From contig SUUN01000001.1 of NCBI GenBank assembly GCA_015062495.1, forward strand, positions 223,069 through 287,068: DNA of 64,000 nucleotides, written 5' to 3'. Of this stretch, positions 35,671 through 42,650 are shown piece by piece. The translations under genes and the position numbers were made by a program. Below the pieces are notes generated by a model, which saw only the letters and a program-made list of their open reading frames with translations, searched no databases and was not told the origin of the DNA. This DNA comes from Alphaproteobacteria bacterium (GTDB lineage Bacteria; Pseudomonadota; Alphaproteobacteria; Rs-D84). The stretch's first letter is position 1; each line of letters opens with the position of its first letter.

Positions 35671-36261
35671 ATGTTTACATTAACACAATTTCCATTGCCG
35701 TATGCAACAGACGCACTGATGCCATACATATCCCAGGAAACAATCCAAACACATCACGGTAAACATGTGGCGGGATATATTGATAATCTGAACAAACTGA
35801 TAGAAAACACACCGTATAAAAATGTTTCACTGGTAGAAATTATACAAGAATCTGCCGGCAAGCCAGATGAACAGAAAATATTTAACAACGCAGCACAAAT
35901 TTATAATCATGACTTTTTCTTTCACGGAATGTGTCCAAAATGTACCGCCCAAATACCAGATGAAATTATTGAACAATTTGGCAGTGTGGAAAATTTCAAA
36001 GAACAATTCAAGTCGGCGGCAACATCACTGTTCGGCAGTGGATATACGTGGCTGGTGCGCGATGGCGATAATACATTGCGTATCATAAACACCGCAAATG
36101 CAGATACACCAATTGCACATAATATGAAACCGATATTAAACCTGGATGTGTGGGAACATGCGTACTATTTAGATTACAAGAATAAACGCGCAGATTTTAT
36201 TGATTCGTTTTTGAATAATTTAGTTAATTGGAATTTTGTTGCAGAAAATTTGAAACAATAA
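35671..36261 (+). CDS. sodB: iron/manganese superoxide dismutase
   Basis: SOD converts superoxide to peroxide and oxygen. The 196-residue protein has HHGKH (first metal ligand), NHDFFFHG (second), and DVWEHAYYLDY (Asp and His ligands). FGSGYTWLV is typical of the family. FFFHGMCPKC replaces the more usual FYWxxL segment, so the metal (Fe likely) is not certain. A good AAGGAG site lies before the start. It is convergent with the Cys-rich gene pair. Confidence 0.9.
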   Translation: MFTLTQFPLPYATDALMPYISQETIQTHHGKHVAGYIDNLNKLIENTPYKNVSLVEIIQESAGKPDEQKIFNNAAQIYNHDFFFHGMCPKCTAQIPDEIIEQFGSVENFKEQFKSAATSLFGSGYTWLVRDGDNTLRIINTANADTPIAHNMKPILNLDVWEHAYYLDYKNKRADFIDSFLNNLVNWNFVAENLKQ

Positions 36262-36289
36262 AACAACCGCCATTTGGCGGTTGTTTTAT
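36262..36289. terminator. bidirectional terminator between sodB and the Cys-rich pair
   Basis: AACAACCGCC-ATTT-GGCGGTTGTT stem with T-run right and A-run left. Confidence 0.88.
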
Positions 36290-36564
36290 TGATACATCAT
36301 ACACGCTTCTGAAAATTCATATGTACCAGTTGCGTCTGTGTACGACACACCCGCCGGCGCGTACATTATACAAGCACCAACTGGATTTGCCACCAGGCAC
36401 GATTCCGCGTCACCCGCAGAACTTGTGCCCGCAGGACAGCTGGATCTGACCAGCATATACCGTTCGTTAACTGCAACGTATCCTGTGGGACATTCGGTCG
36501 CAGGCGCAATAGCCACAGCAACCGATGGCACGATGAAACAAAATATCATTAAAATTGTTTTCAT
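36286..36564 (-). CDS. small secreted Cys-rich protein
   Basis: A 92-residue protein with a signal peptide (MKTILMIFCFIVPSVAVA) and five Cys in the mature part. It ends with PAGVSYTDATGTYEF followed by Cys, the motif shared with the genes at 15.3 and 28.3 kb. The start at 36564 follows GGGGGG. It lies 10 bp after the preceding secreted-protein gene and shares its leader RNA. Function unknown. Confidence 0.7.
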   Translation of the reverse strand: MKTILMIFCFIVPSVAVAIAPATECPTGYVAVNERYMLVRSSCPAGTSSAGDAESCLVANPVGACIMYAPAGVSYTDATGTYEFSEACMMYQ

Positions 36565-36574
36565 AATCCCCCCA

Positions 36575-36970
36575 CTAGTCCGAAAATGATGCCAGAATAA
36601 AACTGCGAAATTCAGATTCATTGACCATTGAAGTGGCGCACGCATGAGAGCAACTTTGATGTCCGGTCGCAACATGGCTCGCCCATGCCCATTTTGTAAC
36701 AACCGGGGATACAATTTTGCACCAACATTCGGTTGTGCCATTGGCAGAACTTACGCTGTCTGCGACATCATCGTCAACATTGTCAGCAGCGACCGCAATA
36801 CCCTGGATGGGCAGTCTATTGCAAGTGACAGACCAATCATAAGACGAAGTTTGGAACACAGGGTCAGCACATGTGATTTCTGGGGTTAAAGGGACACATT
36901 TTTGCACCGCGGCAAATGTGGGAACAGTTAAAATTGCGCCAAGCGCAGTTAAAAATAATTTGGTTTTCAT
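36575..36970 (-). CDS. secreted Cys-containing protein of unknown function
   Basis: A 131-residue protein with a signal peptide (MKTKLFLTALGAILTVPTFA). The mature chain contains paired Cys (QKCVP, EITCAD, SVTCNR, ECWCKI, QSCSHAC) and ends in a hydrophobic-acidic tail. The start is the ATG at 36970, 10 bp after AGGAG; an in-frame TTG at 36979 is too close to that site. It is first of a two-gene unit with the downstream small Cys-rich gene and is preceded at 30 bp by leader RNA B. No family was recognised. Confidence 0.68.
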   Translation of the reverse strand: MKTKLFLTALGAILTVPTFAAVQKCVPLTPEITCADPVFQTSSYDWSVTCNRLPIQGIAVAADNVDDDVADSVSSANGTTECWCKIVSPVVTKWAWASHVATGHQSCSHACATSMVNESEFRSFILASFSD

Positions 36971-36999
36971 GTTTTTCAATCTCCTGTTTATTTGTTTGT

Positions 37000-37214
37000 A
37001 AAAACAAAACCACTGTTTTTACACGAGTGGTCAGGAGGCTGATAACAATTGCTAGAATTGCGTGCTTATTCGATATATTCGCAACCCTCCTGACACCAAT
37101 ATCAGGAGTTATTTCCGTCGCAAGAATAAAAAATAGCGCGTCGCATGCGCCATAGGTTTATATTCCGACGCTAGCACAAGGGTTATCAGGCCCCATTATG
37201 GTAACCACCATAAC
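37000..37214 (-). ncRNA. structured leader RNA B, homologue of leader A
   Basis: This is the gene-free stretch upstream of the Cys-rich pair. It reads like leader A: a 5' hairpin (ATGGT-GGTT-ACCAT), a GGG/CCC hairpin, GTGC(T)AGCGTCG, and a GCGTCG/CGACGC pairing before a T-run. CTCCTGA/TCAGGAG follows, then GGGTTGCGA-AATAAGCAC and a CAATT/AATTG hairpin. CCTCCTGA at 37031-37038 is complementary to TCAGGAGG and abuts a CCACT/AGTGG terminator with a T-rich tail. The inner hairpin covaries with leader A (ACAAT/ATTGT there). Confidence 0.7.
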
Positions 37215-37220
37215 ACATTT

Positions 37221-37249
37221 ATTATACAAGATAAAATAATATTGTGCAA
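37221..37249 (-). promoter_or_regulatory. promoter of leader RNA B
   Basis: Minus strand TTGCAC (37244-37249), 17-bp spacer, TATAAT (37221-37226); predicted start near 37214. Confidence 0.75.
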
Positions 37250-37255
37250 CAGTTT

Positions 37256-37286
37256 GATAAATAAAAGTATTCATATCTCAAAAAAA
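37256..37286 (-). repeat. terminator-linked dispersed repeat, short copy
   Basis: On the minus strand TTTTTTTGAGATATGA is followed by ATACTTTTATTTATC, a shortened version of copy 1, directly after the accDA terminator. Confidence 0.5.
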
Positions 37287-37304
37287 TCCCCCGGTTGGGG
37301 GATT
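37279..37304 (-). terminator. terminator of accDA
   Basis: AATCCCCC-GGTT-GGGGGATT stem with an A-run on the left. Confidence 0.9.
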
Positions 37305-37308
37305 TTGT

Positions 37309-39054
37309 TTAGTGTTCTTCGCCAATGTGTTCGGGTTGATATATTTCAACGTCGCGTGTCATTGCCAAGAATTTATCCGCGCGTTTTGACGGTAATTCAT
37401 CGACCGGAATTTGCTGTAATTCAGCAATCTGGGCGGCAACAGAATTGGCTAATAATTCCATTGTTGTTTGCCAATCTGTGTGTGCACCACCGGCCGGTTC
37501 ATGAACAATTTCATCAATCACGTTCATGTCCGCCATATCGCGCGCGGTCAATTTCATTGCTGCAGATGCAGTTGCGCGATATTTATTGTCGCGCCACAAA
37601 ATACTGGCGCATGATTCAGGGGCAATTACAGAATAAATTGCGTTTTCCATCATCAATACACGGTCGCCCGTTCCAATCGCAATCGCACCGCCCGAACCAC
37701 CCTGGCCGGTGTTGACGGCAACGTATGGCGCGCGCATTGACAGCCCCGCCGCAATTGATGACGCAACCGCCTGGGATTGACCGCGTTCTTCGCCTTCGCG
37801 GCCAGCGAATGCGCCGGCGGTATCAAACAGCGAAATCAATGGTAACTGGAATTTTTCCGCCAGGCGCATCATGCGAACCGCCTTGCGATAGCCGTCGGGA
37901 TTGGCCATACCGAAACGATGTTTCTGACGGGTTTCGATGGTACGACCCTGTTCCTGGCCAATAATGACGGCAGGAATACCGCGCCAGAACCCAATACCAG
38001 AACCCATTGCCGCATCTTCGGCATATAATCTGTCGCCGGCCAGATATGTCCAATCGTCAACAATACCATTGATGTAATCCAGGAAATGCGGGCGATTTTC
38101 ATGACGTGCCAGCAATACTTTGTCATATGCTTCGTTTTCACCCATGCCACGAATCTTTTTCGATGCGTCATGCGCAGGCGTCGTGGCAACAATTTGTTTT
38201 GGGGCGCGTTCTTGCTTGGTCAAAACCGCCAGGATTTTCGCAATCGCATCATGCAGGTCACCACGTGCCACAACCATATCGACCATACCGTGTTCGTACA
38301 GGTATTCAGCCGTCTGGAAATTTGATGGCAATTTTTCGCGAATGTTTTGTTCAATGACACGACGACCGGCGAAACCGATACGTGCACCCTTTTCCGCAAT
38401 ATGGATGTCGCCCAGCATCGCAAAAGACGCCGTTACACCACCAAATGTCGGATCGGTCAACAAAACGATGTACGGAATGCCGTTTGCGTGCAATTTATTC
38501 ACAGCGGCCGTTGTGCGTGCCATTTGCATTAATGACAAAATGTTTTCCTGCATACGAGCGCCGCCACTGGATGTGACCATAATAAACGGACGGCGTTCTG
38601 CAACCGCATGTTCCATCGCTGCAACAATTGCATCGCCCGCCGCACGTCCCATAGACCCCATCATAAACAGGCCATTCAAAACGCAAACCGTCGATGGAAC
38701 ACCACCAATTGTTCCGTCCGCCGCAGATACCGCGTCATAACACCCCGTTTCAGAACGCGCATCATCCAGGCGTTCGGTGTACGCAATGCGATCGACAAAC
38801 TTTAATGGGTCGTCCGATACATTTGGTGGGGTTAATTTTTCCCAGGTATTATCGTCAAACAGTAAATCAAAACGCTGTTTCGGGGTCATGATAAATGCAC
38901 GACCGCAACTGGGGCAAATGTATTTATTATCCTTGTAATCTTTATAGTAAACCAGTTTGCCACACGATTCACATTTTATCCACATCAGGCGACGAACACG
39001 TTCATAGCGTTCGCGATTTCGATTTTTAATGCCTGATTTTTTGCCAAATAACAT
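37309..39054 (-). CDS. accDA: fused acetyl-CoA carboxylase carboxyltransferase beta-alpha (AccDA)
   Basis: One 581-residue chain carries both carboxyltransferase subunits, normally separate proteins. AccD part: zinc ribbon C28-x2-C31...C47-x2-C50, then GGARMQE and GGVTASFAMLGD. AccA part from about residue 300: LARHENRPHFLDYI, RGIPAVIIGQEQGR, FGMANPDGYRKA, FDTAGAFAG and NTGQGGSGGAIAIG. The enzyme transfers carboxyl groups from carboxybiotin to acetyl-CoA to make malonyl-CoA for fatty acids. Catalytic elements of both halves look intact. The fusion ensures equal stoichiometry. It lies 2 bp after the IHF-like gene on the same strand. Confidence 0.95.
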   Translation of the reverse strand: MLFGKKSGIKNRNRERYERVRRLMWIKCESCGKLVYYKDYKDNKYICPSCGRAFIMTPKQRFDLLFDDNTWEKLTPPNVSDDPLKFVDRIAYTERLDDARSETGCYDAVSAADGTIGGVPSTVCVLNGLFMMGSMGRAAGDAIVAAMEHAVAERRPFIMVTSSGGARMQENILSLMQMARTTAAVNKLHANGIPYIVLLTDPTFGGVTASFAMLGDIHIAEKGARIGFAGRRVIEQNIREKLPSNFQTAEYLYEHGMVDMVVARGDLHDAIAKILAVLTKQERAPKQIVATTPAHDASKKIRGMGENEAYDKVLLARHENRPHFLDYINGIVDDWTYLAGDRLYAEDAAMGSGIGFWRGIPAVIIGQEQGRTIETRQKHRFGMANPDGYRKAVRMMRLAEKFQLPLISLFDTAGAFAGREGEERGQSQAVASSIAAGLSMRAPYVAVNTGQGGSGGAIAIGTGDRVLMMENAIYSVIAPESCASILWRDNKYRATASAAMKLTARDMADMNVIDEIVHEPAGGAHTDWQTTMELLANSVAAQIAELQQIPVDELPSKRADKFLAMTRDVEIYQPEHIGEEH

Positions 39055-39056
39055 AA

Positions 39057-39338
39057 TTACTGTCCGTTCATCTTTTTAGTTAATTCACGACTGGGTTTGA
39101 ACAAAATAGTCGTACTGGCCGGTAATGGCATAGGCTGACCCGTACAGGGGTTATATCCAATCTTCGTTGCGCGGGCGCGTGGTTGAAATGTGCCAAAACC
39201 ACGGATTTCAATACGATCGCCGTTGGCGACGGATTCAATCATATGATCCGATACCGTGTCTAGAATCGCGGCCGCGTCGCCGGCACGCATGTGTTTAAAA
39301 CGAACCTGAATAGAACGTACAATGTCTGACCTTTTCAT
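39057..39338 (-). CDS. HU/IHF family DNA-binding protein (IHF-beta-like)
   Basis: A 93-residue DNABII protein with the helical dimerisation part and GDRIEIRGFGTFQPRARATKIGYNPCTGQ-type beta arm (shown here only by its parts GDRIEIRGFG and YNPCTGQ). RGFG and the acidic start of the arm resemble IHF-beta more than HU. The arm has YNPCTG where most have RNPRTG. It is directly upstream of accDA. Confidence 0.85.
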   Translation of the reverse strand: MKRSDIVRSIQVRFKHMRAGDAAAILDTVSDHMIESVANGDRIEIRGFGTFQPRARATKIGYNPCTGQPMPLPASTTILFKPSRELTKKMNGQ

Positions 39339-39484
39339 AATTTATATCCTTTGTTCTTGCACTGTATTATTAATATCTTAGCACATTTTATCAAGAGTAA
39401 AGTTTTTTATTTATTTGGAATACGTTCCTGTGCCGAAAATACGCTAAAAATGTTAAATTATTTGCAAGGACAAGAGGTGAAATT

Positions 39485-40201
39485 ATGCACGACTTATTCG
39501 ATTTATGCGATTGCGATGAACAGACGACGGAAACAACAATGCCACTGATTGGCGACGCAGCCCCCAGTTTTAGTGCCAGCACCACAAACGGCGCAATCAA
39601 ATTCCCAGGCGACTATGCCGGCAAATGGATTGTTTTCTTTTCGCATCCATCGGATTTTACGCCAGTTTGTACGTCTGAATTTATTGCATTTCAGCGTGAT
39701 TTAGCAGAATTTGAAAAACTGAATACCCAGTTGGTGGGATTATCGGTTGGGGCATTGTCATCGCACCTGGCATGGCTGGACGCAATTTCAAAAATGCCGG
39801 ATGGTATCGACATAACATTTCCACTGATTGATGATATGGGGGGCAAAATTGCAAAGATGTACGGAATGATTCAACCACACGCATCGGACACGCACGCCGT
39901 GCGCGCAGTCTTTGTTATTGATCCGGCGGGCATTGTGCGTGCGATTTTGTACTATCCGGCGGTTCTGGGGCGAAATATCGAAGAAATTCGGCGTATGATT
40001 GTCGGATTACAGACGGGCGACGCGTTTGGGGTGGCAGCGCCTGCGAATTGGATACCGGGCGATGACGTTTTGCGCCCTGCCCCGATGACAATGCGACAAA
40101 TGCGCAAAGACAAACATACACCATGGTTTATAACGTACAAAAAGTTGGACAAGGATGTTATTTATAGCAAAATCGGAAAACAAAAACCTGAGCAAAAATA
40201 A
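39485..40201 (+). CDS. peroxiredoxin, 1-Cys/Prx6-type
   Basis: A 238-residue peroxidase that reduces hydroperoxides via the peroxidatic Cys in FTPVCTSEF. The domain starts at MPLIGDAAPSF (residue 19), preceded by an 18-residue Cys/Asp-rich extension (LCDCDEQ). The chosen start at 39485 has AAGAGGTGA upstream; an internal ATG at 39539 would remove the extension. The C-terminal part (GDDVLRPAPMT) matches Prx6/AhpC-like long forms. It is a stand-alone gene. Confidence 0.88.
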   Translation: MHDLFDLCDCDEQTTETTMPLIGDAAPSFSASTTNGAIKFPGDYAGKWIVFFSHPSDFTPVCTSEFIAFQRDLAEFEKLNTQLVGLSVGALSSHLAWLDAISKMPDGIDITFPLIDDMGGKIAKMYGMIQPHASDTHAVRAVFVIDPAGIVRAILYYPAVLGRNIEEIRRMIVGLQTGDAFGVAAPANWIPGDDVLRPAPMTMRQMRKDKHTPWFITYKKLDKDVIYSKIGKQKPEQK

Positions 40202-40233
40202 TCCAGGCGCAGACAGACCGGTTTATTTCTGGT

Positions 40234-40578
40234 TCAAAATACCAGCGGAAAGTCGCGTATGTCCAGTGGCACGCCGTCGCGTTCAGGATTCCACTGATAC
40301 ATCGACATAATGACGCGTTTTTCGTTGTCGAATTTGACACCTTCGGCGCGCAGGGCGCGGTATTGTTCCGCCGCCATGCCGGAACACAGCGTGCCGTCTT
40401 TGAACACAACACGATGCCACGGCAGATGCCATGACGACTTATTGTTTGAAGCATATCCGACAAAGCGCGCCATACGTGGACGGCCAATCATTTGTGCGAT
40501 TTGACCAAACGACGCAACGCGTCCGGCAGGAATGCGGGCGACGGTATCATAGACTTTTTCATTGAATGTTTTTTCCAT
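40234..40578 (-). CDS. alkyltransferase-like (ATL) protein
   Basis: A protein of about 114 residues with the winged-helix DNA-binding domain of MGMT (RIPAGRVASFGQIAQMIG, helix RMARFVGYA). The alkyl-acceptor Cys of PCHR is replaced by Trp (LPWHRVV). ATL proteins bind O6-alkylguanine without repairing it and hand it to nucleotide excision repair. The start at 40578 fits family length; a second in-frame ATG at 40599 is possible and neither has a clear ribosome binding site. Confidence 0.82.
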   Translation of the reverse strand: MEKTFNEKVYDTVARIPAGRVASFGQIAQMIGRPRMARFVGYASNNKSSWHLPWHRVVFKDGTLCSGMAAEQYRALRAEGVKFDNEKRVIMSMYQWNPERDGVPLDIRDFPLVF

Positions 40579-40661
40579 GGAATTTAGTTTATCAGTCATG
40601 ATGAAAATGTCAAATATTTGGTCTTGCAAAATAATCCGGGGGTGGTTATAATGCGTGGCAC

Positions 40662-40752
40662 GGAGACGTGGCAGAGCGGTTGAATGCGCGCGACTCGAAA
40701 TCGTGTATACGGTAACCCCGTATCAAGGGTTCAAATCCCTTCGTCTCCGCCA
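40662..40752 (+). tRNA. tRNA-Ser (anticodon CGA)
   Basis: A 91-nt class II tRNA with encoded CCA. The acceptor is GGAGACG/CGTCTCC, the anticodon loop is CTCGAAA (CGA, reading UCG), and there is a long variable arm and a GGTTCAAATCC T-arm. Its last 13 nt (TTCGTCTCCGCCA) recur at 41140-41152. Confidence 0.96.
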
Positions 40753-41152
40753 CCCGTCTTTGCTAGCGCAAAGCCGCGGTTAAGCGGATTTAAGTGTAGC
40801 AAAACGGAGTGCCGCGGCTTTTGGGTCGCAGTTTTTTTTATAAAAAACAAGACAAAAAGACGGGCAAAACATGTATTATGTGTACATTTTACAATCAATA
40901 AATAATCCAGATTCCTTTTATATTGGTTTTACAACTGATTTAAAACAGAGATTAGCGGAACACAATTCTGGAAAATCGATACATACAAATAAATACAGAC
41001 CTTGGCGAATAAAAAATTATTTTGCATTTGGTGATGAACAAAAAGCCAAAGATTTTGAATCTTACTTTAAAACTCATTCTGGACGTAAATTTTGTAAAAA
41101 TCATTTTTGATTTTTATTATTGTGTATCGAGGACAGGAATTCGTCTCCGCCA
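40753..41152 (+). mobile_element. 400-bp GIY-YIG mini-element inserted at the 3' end of tRNA-Ser(CGA)
   Basis: Begins directly after the tRNA CCA with CCCGTCTTT, whose complement AAAGACGGG is at 40856-40864. A perfect 10-bp stem AAAGCCGCGG/CCGCGGCTTT (40770-40779, 40812-40821) lies inside. Then comes a GIY-YIG ORF, and the element ends with a 13-bp copy of the tRNA 3' end. The presumed original tRNA terminator (CGCCCC-AAAC-GGGGCG plus T-run) now lies after the second copy. This supports insertion with target duplication. Confidence 0.65.
40871..41110 (+). CDS. small GIY-YIG nuclease-domain protein
   Basis: A 79-residue protein that is essentially one GIY-YIG domain (YYVYILQS, FYIGFTTDLKQRLAEHN, then KAKDFESYFKT). 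It carries the two Tyr, the Arg and a Glu expected of the fold. Codon use is much more AT-rich than neighbours. Stand-alone GIY-YIG proteins of this size are usually nucleases with unknown targets. Its position between duplicated tRNA ends suggests it promotes insertion of its own element; that is inference. Confidence 0.85.
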   Translation: MYYVYILQSINNPDSFYIGFTTDLKQRLAEHNSGKSIHTNKYRPWRIKNYFAFGDEQKAKDFESYFKTHSGRKFCKNHF

Positions 41153-41168
41153 GGATTAAAATAAGATG

Positions 41169-41192
41169 CGCCCCAAACGGGGCGTGTTTTTT
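41169..41192 (+). terminator. probable original terminator of tRNA-Ser(CGA)
   Basis: CGCCCC-AAAC-GGGGCG stem followed by TGTTTTTT, displaced about 400 bp from the tRNA by the mini-element. Confidence 0.75.
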
Positions 41193-42363
41193 AAACTTCG
41201 AAATTGTAATTTTTTACCGATTTGACGATGGCGTTGACCAATTTGTCCTGGTGTGCGGATGTTTTTAACAATTTTTCTTCGGCCGCGTTGGACAGATGCC
41301 CCAATTCCAGTAACGCCCCTGGAACAGTTGAACGCAAAACCGCAAATGGCGCATGACGTACGTCAGGACCGGGCTGTTGTTCAATGGATGCACGCTTGAA
41401 CGATTTGGCACAGCCGGTGGCGTATTCTTCACTCATTTCCGCGACGGCGTGTTGTTGCAACGAAGACAAGGCAATGCGGATGTTTTCTTCGAATTCGGTG
41501 AATCCAGACACCCCGATTTTGTCGGCGGCGTTTTCAGCCTCGGCCAGTTTTTTCGCCTCTTCATCCGATGCCTTTTCCGACAGGGTATAGATTGAAAAAC
41601 CCTTCATCTTGCGGCTGGGGTTTGCGTTGGCGTGCAGGGATATAAACAGGTCAGCCTTGCGCTTTTCGGCAATGCTGGCACGTTCAGCCAATTTTAAATA
41701 TGTGTCACCACTGCGTGTCAGGTATGTTTTAAAGCCGTTCGCGTCCAGTTTGTTTTTTAATTTTTTCGCAACTGATAGCACAATGTCTTTTTCACGAGTG
41801 CCACCTTTGCCGATACAGCCAGGATCTTTGCCCCCGTGGCCGGCATCAACAACAATCACATATTTGCGCGATGCAGTAATCGCAGTGGTTGTCGCCGCAG
41901 ACGACGTTGTGTACTGGGGCGGTTCAGACGGCGCGTTCGTTGCACCTGCGACAAAATCCAGCACCAGACGATAATCATTATCGCCATTCGGTTCAAGGAC
42001 CAGAATCGATGCCTTAGGAATTTGGGCGATTGACTGTTTTAAAGTGGCAACAATTTGCAGGGCGTCACCATTTTGCACCTGGGCAATGGATTTTACCAGG
42101 CCGCCCGATGCCAGTTTTGGCGATACAGACATATTTGTGGTGGCGTTCGCAATATTTACGACCAACTGGCCCGCAGGATATGACAGCGAATACGACGGAC
42201 GTGCGGATGTTTCAATCACCAGGCGTGTTTTATCGCCGGGCTGAATCCCAGTGCGCAAGGAACGCAAAGAATTGCGCGCAGCAAACGCCATACGTGGCAA
42301 CAATGCCGTTGCCATAATTGAAAAACCAGTCAACTTTAATAAATTTCTGCGGGTGATTTTCAT
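41191..42363 (-). CDS. Tat-exported N-acetylmuramoyl-L-alanine amidase with AMIN domain
   Basis: A 390-residue AmiA/B/C-type amidase that cleaves the amide bond between MurNAc and the stem peptide during cell separation. A twin-arginine signal (TRRNLLKLTGF) is followed by an AMIN domain (about 30-130), a linker, and the Amidase_3 domain. Zinc ligands lie in VVDAGHGGKDPG, the TREKD glutamate and ISLHANANPS, and the catalytic Glu in LLELGHL. The start at 42363 coincides with the predicted transcription start and has no ribosome binding site. Confidence 0.92.
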   Translation of the reverse strand: MKITRRNLLKLTGFSIMATALLPRMAFAARNSLRSLRTGIQPGDKTRLVIETSARPSYSLSYPAGQLVVNIANATTNMSVSPKLASGGLVKSIAQVQNGDALQIVATLKQSIAQIPKASILVLEPNGDNDYRLVLDFVAGATNAPSEPPQYTTSSAATTTAITASRKYVIVVDAGHGGKDPGCIGKGGTREKDIVLSVAKKLKNKLDANGFKTYLTRSGDTYLKLAERASIAEKRKADLFISLHANANPSRKMKGFSIYTLSEKASDEEAKKLAEAENAADKIGVSGFTEFEENIRIALSSLQQHAVAEMSEEYATGCAKSFKRASIEQQPGPDVRHAPFAVLRSTVPGALLELGHLSNAAEEKLLKTSAHQDKLVNAIVKSVKNYNFEV

Positions 42364-42370
42364 AGATTCT

Positions 42371-42399
42371 ATTATATCAAAATTCACAGTATTCTTCAA
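42371..42399 (-). promoter_or_regulatory. promoter giving leaderless amidase mRNA
   Basis: Minus strand TTGAAG (42394-42399), 17-bp spacer, TATAAT (42371-42376). The expected start, about 42364, falls at the ATG (42363). Confidence 0.65.
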
Positions 42400-42420
42400 G
42401 CCCGTTTCAGGAATATATGG

Positions 42421-42449
42421 TTGCGTATGGGAATTAATTCCGATAAAAT
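42421..42449 (+). promoter_or_regulatory. promoter of the GT6 leader
   Basis: TTGCGT (42421-42426), 17-bp spacer, TAAAAT (42444-42449); transcription expected near 42456. Confidence 0.6.
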
Positions 42450-42455
42450 GTAAGT

Positions 42456-42650
42456 GTCAGTTAGCAGTTGGGCATCGATACCCCAGATAACTAACAAAAA
42501 TTTGTTTTAACCAACCGTCCCGACATAAAAGTCGGGAAGTTGTGGCCATACAACAGGGTGCGTTAAGAGCATCTAAAAACCACAAGGTCAAAGTTATCTG
42601 ACTTATCGAACTTCCCGACTCCTATTCCTGATGTAAAATAGGAGTTTTAT
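42456..42650 (+). promoter_or_regulatory. 195-nt structured leader before the GT6 gene
   Basis: A GTTAG/CTAAC hairpin lies at the 5' end. The stem TCCCGAC-ATAAAA-GTCGGGA (42518-42537) follows. GTCGGGAAGTT (42531-42541) can instead pair perfectly with AACTTCCCGAC (42609-42619). CAGATAACT near 42484 is complementary to AGTTATCTG near 42592. The last hairpin, CTCCTATT/AATAGGAG (42619-42626 with 42637-42644), contains the AGGAG ribosome binding site and is followed by TTTTAT, so it could block translation or end transcription. Same design as leaders A and B without obvious sequence homology. Confidence 0.6.
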
